A stretch of 64,000 nt of DNA from Phycisphaerales bacterium. GTDB lineage: Bacteria > Planctomycetota > Phycisphaerae > Phycisphaerales > UBA1924. Both the position numbers and the translations under genes were made by a program. Where the stretch lies: positions 186,001-250,000 of the forward strand of contig CAJPFG010000031.1 of assembly GCA_905339235.1 (NCBI GenBank), written 5' to 3'. The notes below the pieces were generated by a model. That model ran no database searches. It saw only the letters and a program-made list of their open reading frames with translations, and was not told the DNA's origin. The first letter of the stretch is position 1. Each line of letters begins with the position of its first letter. Positions 52,102 to 59,886 of the stretch are shown here, in pieces.

Positions 52102-54152
52102 TGCGTCACCAGCCTCCCGAGCAGGTCCAGCACCGGCACGATCGACAGAATCAACGCCACCAGCGCGCCGAGAATATAGAGAATGTACACCTGGATGCGG
52201 CCGGTCTGCAGCACCCGCATCCGCATCGTCTGTCCCGCGATCCACCGCATCGCCGGCAGAATCCATTCATCGAGCACCACGTCATGCACGTGGCTGTGAT
52301 ATTTCCCCGGCCGCGGGAACAGCCCGCGTACATGGGGCCCGTGCTCGCGCGGATGCACAATCCACCCGAATATGCCCACCAGCAACTGCGCGAGCGATGA
52401 CGCGGAATACTGCATCCGCGCGGACGGCGCGGCATAGCCGCAGTCCCACGTCCCCACCCGCGCGATCTCGCGCGGGCGAACCCGCCTCCGCAGCGCGTAC
52501 ACGCACGCGGCCGCGCCGATCCACACCCCCGCCGACATCCCGCTGACCCACCAAAGGGGCGCAACCTCTTGCAGCGATCTCGCCGTGCCGCCCCAGCCGC
52601 TGGTCCATGCTCGTGAAGCGCCGTCAAGCAAGGGCGCCGCAACGCTCGGCAGCAGGCCGACACCGATGCACACCGCCGCGAGAATCGCCATCGGGATGAG
52701 CATGGCGCGGGGAGACTCGTGCGCCGTATGAGCCCGCGCCTCGCGGGGAGATCCAAGGAATACCGCGCCGAACACTTTCACAAAGCACGCCGCCGCGAGC
52801 GCGCCGATCAACGCCAGCGCCGGCGCCGCGAACGCGGCCCCCGCCGCCGAACTGCCGTCCGCCGGGCCGAGCGTCCGGAGCAATCCGAGGTACACCAGCA
52901 ACTCGCTCACGAACCCGTTGAGTGGCGGCAAGCCGCAGATCGCCACCGCGCCACACAGGAACATCACCGCGGTAATCGGCATCGTGCGCGCCAGCCCCCC
53001 CATCCGGTCGATCTCTCGCGTGTGAATCTGGTGAATCACCGAGCCGGCGGAAAAGAACAGCAGCGACTTGAAGAACGAGTGGTTCCAAACATGCAGAATC
53101 GCGCCCCCCAGCCCCAGCGCGATCCAGTCCGGGCGCCCCATCGACCGGCCCAGCATCGCCAGCCCCAGCCCCATCACGATGATCCCGACATTCTCGATGC
53201 TGTGATACGCCAGCAACCGCTTCAGGTCATGCTGCGCGATCGCGAACACCACCCCGGCCACGCCGCTGATCACTCCCAGCGTCAGCACGAGCCCGCCCCA
53301 GAACACCGGCGGGTCCGGGAGCATGCTCGTCATCCTCGCAAGCCCGTAGATGCCCGTCTTGAGCACCACGCCCGACAGCACCGCCGAAACATGACTCGGC
53401 GCCGCGGCGTGAGCGCCCGGCAGCCACACGTGCAACGGCATGATGCCCGCCTTCAGGCCGAACCCCACCAGTCCCAGCAGGAAGAGCGTCGTGGTCACGC
53501 CCAGCGTCGCCGACCCCGCCGGCAACGCATCCAACCCCAGCGATCCCGTCGCCTCGTACAGCACCGCGAAAAACGCGAACAGCGCGAGCGTGCCCACGTG
53601 CGTCGCGACGAAGTACACCCATCCCGCCGCCCGCGCCTCGGGGTCACGGTCGTCCGTCGTCACTAGAAAGTACGCCGACAGCGCCATGCCCTCCCACGAA
53701 AGCAGAAACAGCACGCCGTCCCGCGCGATCGTCAAGAGAATCAGCGACGCCGCGAGCACGCCGTAAAACGCCCGCAGTTTCCGCCCCGACCTCGGGTGCT
53801 CACGCTGGCTCCAGTACCGCACCCCGAACACCGAACCCAGCGCGGGCACCAGGATCAGCGGCACCAGGAACGCGGCGCTCAGGCCGTCCACCTCGACCCG
53901 GAACGACCCGATCGGCAAGCCCCACGCCACGTTCAACGACGCCGCCCCACCCGCGACCACGGACACAATCGCTCCGGCAAGCGCCGCCGCGGCCCCCAGC
54001 ACATGAAGCGTCGCCGACACCCGCTCTCCCGCCGCCGAATCACGCCTCAGGAACAGCCCGGGCAGCCCGCTCGCGCCGATCACAATCACTCCCACAAGCG
54101 GGAGCCACACCGCCAGGACCCACGCCAGACTTTCTGCGGGTTCATCCCCCAT
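52098..54152 (-). CDS. hyfB: HyfB-like proton-pumping subunit, copy 1 (NuoL family)
   Basis: 684 residues. Same architecture as the following gene: RAAGWVYFVATHVGTLALFAFF, FGLKAGIMPLHVWLPGAHAAAPSHVSAVLSG, DLKRLLAYHSIENVGIIVMG, and C-terminal SASSLAQLLVGIFGWIV followed by a last helix. First subunit gene of the cluster, 6 bp after the PTS-EIIA gene's stop, so they are very likely co-transcribed. Confidence 0.88.
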   Translation of the reverse strand: MGDEPAESLAWVLAVWLPLVGVIVIGASGLPGLFLRRDSAAGERVSATLHVLGAAAALAGAIVSVVAGGAASLNVAWGLPIGSFRVEVDGLSAAFLVPLILVPALGSVFGVRYWSQREHPRSGRKLRAFYGVLAASLILLTIARDGVLFLLSWEGMALSAYFLVTTDDRDPEARAAGWVYFVATHVGTLALFAFFAVLYEATGSLGLDALPAGSATLGVTTTLFLLGLVGFGLKAGIMPLHVWLPGAHAAAPSHVSAVLSGVVLKTGIYGLARMTSMLPDPPVFWGGLVLTLGVISGVAGVVFAIAQHDLKRLLAYHSIENVGIIVMGLGLAMLGRSMGRPDWIALGLGGAILHVWNHSFFKSLLFFSAGSVIHQIHTREIDRMGGLARTMPITAVMFLCGAVAICGLPPLNGFVSELLVYLGLLRTLGPADGSSAAGAAFAAPALALIGALAAACFVKVFGAVFLGSPREARAHTAHESPRAMLIPMAILAAVCIGVGLLPSVAAPLLDGASRAWTSGWGGTARSLQEVAPLWWVSGMSAGVWIGAAACVYALRRRVRPREIARVGTWDCGYAAPSARMQYSASSLAQLLVGIFGWIVHPREHGPHVRGLFPRPGKYHSHVHDVVLDEWILPAMRWIAGQTMRMRVLQTGRIQVYILYILGALVALILSIVPVLDLLGRLVTQ

Positions 54153-54158
54153 CGTGGT

Positions 54159-54857
54159 TCAACCATTCGGCTTGCCGCTGCTGGGAATGCGGGACTCCAC
54201 CTCCGCCATCGCCGCCAGAATCCGCTCCGCCGGCCCACGCGACGCGAGCAACGCCCGGACGCCTTTGTCCTGCAGAATGTACCCCAGCCTCGACAGGATG
54301 TGCAGGTGCGAACGGGTCGTTGGTGTGATAGTCAGAAACACGCTGTGCACCGGGCGCCCGTCCACGGCCGCGTAGTCGATCGGCTGCTCCAGCAGCCCCA
54401 GCAGCAACATCGGCTTGGGAACCCGCATGACGATGGGATTTCGCACGTGCGGAATCGCGATGCCCTCGCCGATCCCCGTAGAGCCCAGTTGCTCGCGGGC
54501 CATGATGATCTGGAGCAGGCCTTCCCGGTCCACCGACCGGGGCAGTTTCAGATGTCCGATCATCGCCGCCAGCACCGACCTCTTGTCGGCGCCCGGAACC
54601 CGCTCGACCACGCCGCCCGCCCGGAGCGCCTCAACCAGATTCGGAAGTTCCTCCCGGTCGCCGTTTTCCGGCTCGCGGAAGAGCGCGGGCGGAATCTTCA
54701 TGCCCCGCGCCGTGGCCCACTCGAACAACGCCGCCGGGCTGAACCGGTACTGCCCGTCAACCTTCGAGACCGGCAGCCCCTCCTCATCCACCCACCGGAG
54801 CACCACCTTATCGGTTACTCCGAACTGGGACGCCACGTCCCGGATTCCAAGCCGCAT
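54159..54857 (-). CDS. HTH plus PTS EIIA (PtsN-like) regulator ahead of the Hyf operon
   Basis: 232 residues. The N-terminus is an excisionase-type HTH (MRLGIRDVASQFGVTDKVVLRWVDEEGLP, GQYRFSPAALFEWA). The C-terminal 150 residues are PTS EIIA type 2/EIINtr: MIGHLKLPRSVDREGLLQIIMARE and the phosphorylated histidine in GEGIAIPHVRNP. Similar fusions occur near planctomycete and deltaproteobacterial Ehr-like clusters as I recall. It could tune expression or activity of the complex to carbon/nitrogen state through phosphorylation. Confidence 0.85.
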   Translation of the reverse strand: MRLGIRDVASQFGVTDKVVLRWVDEEGLPVSKVDGQYRFSPAALFEWATARGMKIPPALFREPENGDREELPNLVEALRAGGVVERVPGADKRSVLAAMIGHLKLPRSVDREGLLQIIMAREQLGSTGIGEGIAIPHVRNPIVMRVPKPMLLLGLLEQPIDYAAVDGRPVHSVFLTITPTTRSHLHILSRLGYILQDKGVRALLASRGPAERILAAMAEVESRIPSSGKPNG

Positions 54858-55173
54858 GGTCCCCTCGATCGCAGAGCGCGCTCCGCCTTCACGAATCGAT
54901 CGGGGCGCGCGACCCTGCCCGCACTCCTACTGCCGCGGGCATCCACAGTCAGCGGGCGTGGCGGCGAGGTCCCCTCGGGGTCGCGTCCGGCTGAAGTCAA
55001 GTCATCCTTGACGATGCCAACTGTACGCGAAAGAATCCCCCTTGTGGGGTACGCCCCTCACCCGCAGAAAAAAACAGGCGCCCCGGTCTTTCTCGCTTCG
55101 CACCCGCCCATCGGCACGCACCGCGATCCGGTGCCCGAGGTTCCGCGCCCCGCTCCCGGAAGCGCGCCCGCCT
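54858..55173 (+). promoter_or_regulatory. Divergent intergenic region between the PTS-EIIA gene and the DUF1275-STAS gene
   Basis: 316 bp with no gene. A plausible plus-strand promoter is TTGACG (55008-55013), 17-bp spacer, AAGAAT (55031-55036), about 137 bp ahead of ATG 55174. A small hairpin CCCC-TTGT-GGGG follows at about 55037. No clear minus-strand promoter was seen. Confidence 0.4.
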
Positions 55174-56352
55174 ATGTTCGTCGCTCAAGCCCATTCCTTC
55201 ACCCAGCAGGCCCGCCTCGCCGTCACCCTCGCCTGGGTCGCGGGCTACACCAACATCCTCACCGTCATCACCTGCGGCACGGTCACCTCCCACGTCTCCG
55301 GAACCGCCTCGGGCCTCGGACAGCACGCCGCCGAGCACGCCTGGCCGCTCGCCGGCCTCTCGCTGTTCCTGCTTCTGGCCTTCGTGCTCGGATCCATGGC
55401 CTCCGGGTTCTGCACCGAACTTGGGCGGCGAAACGGCTGGGACTCGATCTACGTGCTGCCGGTCGCCGTCGAGGCCGTGCTGCTCGCGGTCTTCGCCGTG
55501 GGCCTGGAGGTGTACGACTCGGGCGCGCGCCAGACCGGCCTGCCGCTGTACGGGCTGACCGGCGTGGCGTCTATCGCGATGGGCCTCCAGAACGCGACCG
55601 TCACCCGCATCTCTTCCGGCGTCGTCCGCACAACGCACGTCACCGGCGTCCTCACCGATCTGGGCCTGGAGACTTCGCAGTTCATCCTCTGGCTGCTCGA
55701 CCGCAAGCGCGACTCCCCGCCCCTGCCGCCGCGTGCCCTGCTTCGCAGCCTCAACGCGCACCCGACCGGTCGGCGCCTGGCCCTCCTGGCCTCGATCGTC
55801 GGCACATTCGCATTGGGCGCGGGCCTGGGCACCCTGGCCCACCTCGCCATCGAGCGATGGGCGATGTTCCCGCCCGTCTTGTTCCTCATCTGGATCATCT
55901 ACCGCGACATCACCACGCCCATCGCCGAGATCGAAACCTCCGATCTCATGGGCGGGGACAGCGGCCTCAACCTCCCCGCCGCGCTCGCGGTCTTTCACAT
56001 GCGAAACAGCAAGGATCGCGGGCGAGGCGTCCACCGCATGCCCAATCTCACCGCGTGGGCCGATCGATTGCCGCAAGCCACCCGCGTCGTCGTCCTCGAC
56101 CTCGGCGAGAAAACTTCCTTCGACGGCAACAGCGCCATGGAGTTACGCGCGGTCCTCAGCCAGTTCGCTTCCCGCGGCAAGCGACTGGTGATCGCCGGCC
56201 TCGGCGGGGCGCAGTTCCAGCAGATCCGCCGCTCCGGCGCCGGCGAGTTCCTCGACCCTTCCAACTTCTGCCCCGACCTCGAACTGGCCATCGCGCGATC
56301 ACTCGCCCTGCTCGATCCCCCGCCGCGCGATCCCTGGGCAAACCGCTTCTGA
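55174..56352 (+). CDS. DUF1275 (YoaK-type) membrane protein fused to a STAS domain
   Basis: 392 residues from ATG 55174. The first 250 form a six-helix DUF1275 module: LAVTLAWVAGYTNILTVITCGTVTSHVSGTA, FLLLAFVLGSMASGF, GLQNATVTRISSGVVRTTHVTGVLTDLG. The C-terminal 110 residues form a STAS fold: RVVVLDLGEKTSFDGNSAMEL (strand and the phosphorylatable-serine loop with S at SAMEL), then LVIAGLGGAQFQQIRRSG. STAS domains are common on SulP transporters but the combination with DUF1275 is unusual. Function unknown; a regulated transporter is a reasonable guess. Confidence 0.85.
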   Translation: MFVAQAHSFTQQARLAVTLAWVAGYTNILTVITCGTVTSHVSGTASGLGQHAAEHAWPLAGLSLFLLLAFVLGSMASGFCTELGRRNGWDSIYVLPVAVEAVLLAVFAVGLEVYDSGARQTGLPLYGLTGVASIAMGLQNATVTRISSGVVRTTHVTGVLTDLGLETSQFILWLLDRKRDSPPLPPRALLRSLNAHPTGRRLALLASIVGTFALGAGLGTLAHLAIERWAMFPPVLFLIWIIYRDITTPIAEIETSDLMGGDSGLNLPAALAVFHMRNSKDRGRGVHRMPNLTAWADRLPQATRVVVLDLGEKTSFDGNSAMELRAVLSQFASRGKRLVIAGLGGAQFQQIRRSGAGEFLDPSNFCPDLELAIARSLALLDPPPRDPWANRF

Positions 56353-56353
56353 G

Positions 56354-56773
56354 TCAGTACGAAACCTTCAGCACAAACAGCCTCTTCGCGATTTCCGCGC
56401 TCGACGCCGAAACAACCTCCACCCTCGCCACCCGCCCTTCCGGCGCCTTCGGAGATGCGCGGACCTCCTCGAGTAGTTCCTTCGGCAGACCCTCCCGCTC
56501 CGCGGCCTTCACAGCCCCTTCGCTCAGCGCGAAACTCGCCGTGACCTTGCCCTCCGACGGATTCAGGTACGCCAAGTTCCGCCGCGAGTCCCGCACCACC
56601 ACCCGCCAGCCGGCCGTCTTGTAGAACTTCCATTCCACCGCGGCGCCGGGATGCGCTTCGGACACAAAACTCAAAAACGCATCCCAATGCCGCTTGGCCC
56701 GCCCCAGGACCGTCGCGAGTTCGTCCTCGCTCGGCCGCGCGGGCGCACCCTTGTTCGTGGTTTTTTTCGCCAC
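56354..56773 (-). CDS. DUF3788-like protein
   Basis: 139 residues, start ATG 56773. Lys/Pro-rich N-terminus, then WDAFLSFVSEAHPGAAVEWKFY, GWRVVVRDSRRNLAYLNP, VTASFALSEGAVKAAEREG and a C-terminal VLKVSY. The pattern matches DUF3788 (YdhG/YjhX-like 'W..l...l...yp....eWK.y....GW.....kk.r.l.yl.P.e..f'). Role unknown. Its stop is 1 bp past the convergent DUF1275-STAS stop. Confidence 0.75.
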   Translation of the reverse strand: MAKKTTNKGAPARPSEDELATVLGRAKRHWDAFLSFVSEAHPGAAVEWKFYKTAGWRVVVRDSRRNLAYLNPSEGKVTASFALSEGAVKAAEREGLPKELLEEVRASPKAPEGRVARVEVVSASSAEIAKRLFVLKVSY

Positions 56774-57036
56774 CAGTTCGCTCCGCTTCGAGTTTCGTCG
56801 TCAATCCGACGGACGATTATCGCCGCACACGAACCGGATTCCCTCGATTCCGCGCAGATCCAAAGCCGCGACCGCTCGCACGCCCGGTCGGCACGAAATC
56901 CGTACCGGATATTAGTGACTTTCATATCCTCAATCAAGCGCCGCGCGCGTACCATGCCCCGACTGTCGATCAGCCGCTCGAATCGGGCGCGCTCGGCCCG
57001 ACCACACCGCGGGCCAAAACCTGAGAGGAGTCGCCA

Positions 57037-57633
57037 GTGTTCCAAGTACGAATCCACGGGCGCGGCGGCCAGGGCGTCGTCACCGGCGCCGAACTGCTCT
57101 CCGTCGCCGCGTTCCTCGAGGGCCGCTGGGCTCAGGCGTTCCCGAGTTTCGGCTCCGAACGCATGGGCGCACCGGTCATGGCCTTCTGCCGCATCGACGA
57201 CAAGGAGATCCGCGCCCGCGAGCCCGTCACCCAGCCCGACGCCGTGATTATCCAGGACCCCACACTCCTGCAGCAATCCTCCGTCTTCGAGGGCCTCGCG
57301 CCCAACGGCTGGGTGCTCATCAACTCGGGTCGAACCATCCAACAACTGGGAATCGCTCGCTCCCTCGAGAAGATCCCCGGCGTTCACGTCTCGATCGTCC
57401 CCGCGACCGAACTCGCCCTCAAGCACATCGGCCGCCCTGTTCCCAACGCGGTCCTCCTCGGCGGCCTCTGCGCCGCCGCCTCCGTCCTCAAACTCGACTC
57501 CGTCGAGGCCGCGATCCGCCAGAAGTTCAGGCCCGATCTCGCGGACCGCAACATCGCGGCCGCCCGCGCGGCCTTCTCCCTTGTCACCGCCCAGCCTCTG
57601 CCGGAAGGAGCGATCCATGCTCAAGCAGTGTGA
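57037..57633 (+). CDS. porC: Pyruvate/2-oxoacid:ferredoxin oxidoreductase gamma subunit
   Basis: 198 residues, GTG start with AGAGGAG 7 nt upstream. The family opening RIHGRGGQGVVTGAELLSVAAFLEG and FPSFGSERMGAPVMAFCRID is clear. With the alpha and beta subunits it makes a TPP-dependent enzyme that oxidises a 2-oxoacid to acyl-CoA, passing electrons to ferredoxin. Overlaps the alpha gene by 17 bp. First gene of a four-gene operon; a 263-bp gap upstream shows no strong promoter. Confidence 0.92.
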   Translation: MFQVRIHGRGGQGVVTGAELLSVAAFLEGRWAQAFPSFGSERMGAPVMAFCRIDDKEIRAREPVTQPDAVIIQDPTLLQQSSVFEGLAPNGWVLINSGRTIQQLGIARSLEKIPGVHVSIVPATELALKHIGRPVPNAVLLGGLCAAASVLKLDSVEAAIRQKFRPDLADRNIAAARAAFSLVTAQPLPEGAIHAQAV

Positions 57634-58885
57634 AGGCTCGCAGGCCATCGCCGAAGTCGTCGCCATGTGCCGGCCCGAGGTCATCTGCGCCTACCCGATC
57701 ACCCCGCAGACCCACATCGTCGAAACGCTCAGCAGCATCGTAAAGGCCGGACGCCTCAAGCCCTGCGAGTTCATCAACGTCGAGAGCGAGTTCGGCGCGC
57801 TCTCCGTCGCCATCGGCGCCTCCGCGATGGGCGCACGCGCCTACACCGCCACCGCAAGCCAGGGCATCCTCTTCATGGCCGAGGCCGTCTACAACGCCGC
57901 CGGGCTCGGCCTGCCCATGGTCATGACCGTCGGCAACCGCTCCATCGGCGCGCCCATCAATATCTGGAACGATCACACCGACAGCATGTCGATGCGAGAC
58001 GCCGGCTGGATCCAGTTGTACGCCCACGACAACCAGGAGGCCGCGGACCTGCACATCCAGGCCTTCCGCCTTGGCGAGGCCCTCTCGCTCCCGGTCATGG
58101 TCTGCGTGGACGGATTCATCCTTACGCACGCCTATGACCGCATCGACGTGCCCACCCAGGAACAAGTCGATACCTACCTCTCGCCCTACGAGCCCCAACA
58201 GGTCCTCGACCCCGACAACCCCGTCACAATCGGCGCCATGGTCGGGCCCGAGGCCTTCACCGAGGTCCGCTACCTCGCACACCACAAGCAGTTGCAGGCC
58301 CTCGAGTTGATCCCGGCCCTCGCCGCGGAGTTCAAGGCCACGTTCGGCCGCGACTCCGGCGGCCTCCTGCACACCTACCGCACCGACGACGCCGACACCA
58401 TCGTGTGCGCCCTCGGCTCGGTGAACGGCACCATCCGCGACGTCGTGGACGACATGCGCGGCCAGGGCGTCCGCATCGGGTCCGTCAGCCTCTGCACCTA
58501 CCGGCCGTTCCCCAGCGAAGCCCTTCGCACCGCCATGGGCCACGCCCGGCGCGTCATCACCATCGAAAAAAGTCTCTCCGTCGGCATCGGCGGCAACGTC
58601 TCCCACAACCTGCGGATGGCCCTCCCCGATCCCGCCACCCGCGTCCACACCGTCATCGCCGGGCTGGGCGGCCGGCCCATCACTCGCGCCAGCCTCAAGC
58701 GCGTCTTCGCCCAGGCCATCGCCGGCACGCTCCAGCCCCTCACGTTCCTGGACCTCAACACCCAGGTCATCGAACGCCAACTCGAACGCGAGCGCGCCGT
58801 GCGCCGCAGCGGTCCCGCCGCGGAAGCCATCCTCCGCGACATCGGCATCAACGGCGCCGCGCAGCCAGAAGGGAACCCGACATGA
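57617..58885 (+). CDS. porA: Pyruvate/2-oxoacid:ferredoxin oxidoreductase alpha subunit
   Basis: 422 residues from ATG 57617 (GGAAGGAG before it). Typical PorA: GSQAIAEVVAMCRPEVICAYPITPQT, INVESEFGALSVAIGASAMGARAYTATASQGI, NIWNDHTDSMSMRDAGWIQLYAHDNQEA and VDGFILTH. The C-terminal domain (VCALGSVNGTIRDVV, CTYRPFPSEAL, IEKSLSVGIGGNVS) completes the fold. Overlaps the gamma gene and the beta start (ATGA), so all are coupled. Pyruvate is the most likely substrate; 2-oxoisovalerate cannot be excluded. Confidence 0.93.
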   Translation: MLKQCEGSQAIAEVVAMCRPEVICAYPITPQTHIVETLSSIVKAGRLKPCEFINVESEFGALSVAIGASAMGARAYTATASQGILFMAEAVYNAAGLGLPMVMTVGNRSIGAPINIWNDHTDSMSMRDAGWIQLYAHDNQEAADLHIQAFRLGEALSLPVMVCVDGFILTHAYDRIDVPTQEQVDTYLSPYEPQQVLDPDNPVTIGAMVGPEAFTEVRYLAHHKQLQALELIPALAAEFKATFGRDSGGLLHTYRTDDADTIVCALGSVNGTIRDVVDDMRGQGVRIGSVSLCTYRPFPSEALRTAMGHARRVITIEKSLSVGIGGNVSHNLRMALPDPATRVHTVIAGLGGRPITRASLKRVFAQAIAGTLQPLTFLDLNTQVIERQLERERAVRRSGPAAEAILRDIGINGAAQPEGNPT

Positions 58886-59886
58886 CCGGCCCCCGCCACA
58901 TCAAGTTCTACCAGACCGGCACCTTCACCGTCGGAAACCGTCTCCTCGACGTCGCCGTCCAGAGCGTGCAGTCCTCCCTCGACCGCAACAACTCCCTCAC
59001 CTCCGGCCACCGCGCCTGCCAGGGATGCGGCGAGGCCCTCGGCGCCCGCTACGCCCTCGACTCCGCCATGCGCGCCACCCAGGGCCAGATGGTCGTCGCC
59101 AACGCCACCGGCTGCCTCGAGGTCTTCTCCACCCCCTACCCCGAGTCCTCCTGGCGCGTCGCCTGGCTCCACTCCCTCTTCGGAAACGCCCCCGCCGTTG
59201 CCACCGGCATCGCCGCGGCGCTCAAGGTCAAGGGCCGGTCCAACGTCCGTGTCATCGCCCAGGGCGGCGACGGCGCCACGGTCGATATCGGCTTCGGCTG
59301 CCTCTCCGGCATGTTCGAACGCAACGACGACGTCCTCTACATCTGCTACGACAACGAAGCCTACATGAATACCGGCGTGCAGCGCTCCTCGGCCACTCCC
59401 GCCGCGGCCCGCACCGCCACCACCCCCACCGTCGGCGATGAACCCGGCAACGTCTTCGGCCAGGGCAAGAGCGTGCCCCTCATCGCCATGGCCCACTTCA
59501 TCCCGTACGTCGCCACCGCGTCCGTCGCCGAACTGCGCGATCTGGAATACAAGGTGGAACGTGCCATGACCTTCCGCGGCGCGCGATACATCCACGTGCA
59601 CGTCCCCTGCCCCTTGGGGTGGGGCAGCGACACCGGCGACACGATAAAGGTCGCGCGCCTGGCCGTCGAATCCGGCCTTTTCCCCCTCTTCGAGGCCGAG
59701 CAGGGCGAGGTCGTCGGGCGAAGAACCATCCGCCGCCGCGTTCCCGTCGAGGAATACCTCAAACTCCAGGGCCGCTTCGCCCACCTGTTCGCCAAAAACG
59801 CCGACCCGCGCCGGATCGCGTTGATCCAGGCCATCGCCGACCGCAACATCGCCCGCTTCAACCTGCTCGAAGGAGCCGACGCATGA
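58882..59886 (+). CDS. porB: Pyruvate/2-oxoacid:ferredoxin oxidoreductase beta subunit (TPP-binding)
   Basis: 334 residues from ATG 58882 (overlaps porA stop). TPP site: GGDGATVDIGFGCLSGMFER and YDNEAYMNTGVQRSSATP; the iron-sulfur ligands begin SGHRACQGCGEALG. Additional motif PCPLGWGSD near the C-terminal half. The next gene's ATG overlaps its stop (ATGA). Complete. Confidence 0.93.
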   Translation: MTGPRHIKFYQTGTFTVGNRLLDVAVQSVQSSLDRNNSLTSGHRACQGCGEALGARYALDSAMRATQGQMVVANATGCLEVFSTPYPESSWRVAWLHSLFGNAPAVATGIAAALKVKGRSNVRVIAQGGDGATVDIGFGCLSGMFERNDDVLYICYDNEAYMNTGVQRSSATPAAARTATTPTVGDEPGNVFGQGKSVPLIAMAHFIPYVATASVAELRDLEYKVERAMTFRGARYIHVHVPCPLGWGSDTGDTIKVARLAVESGLFPLFEAEQGEVVGRRTIRRRVPVEEYLKLQGRFAHLFAKNADPRRIALIQAIADRNIARFNLLEGADA

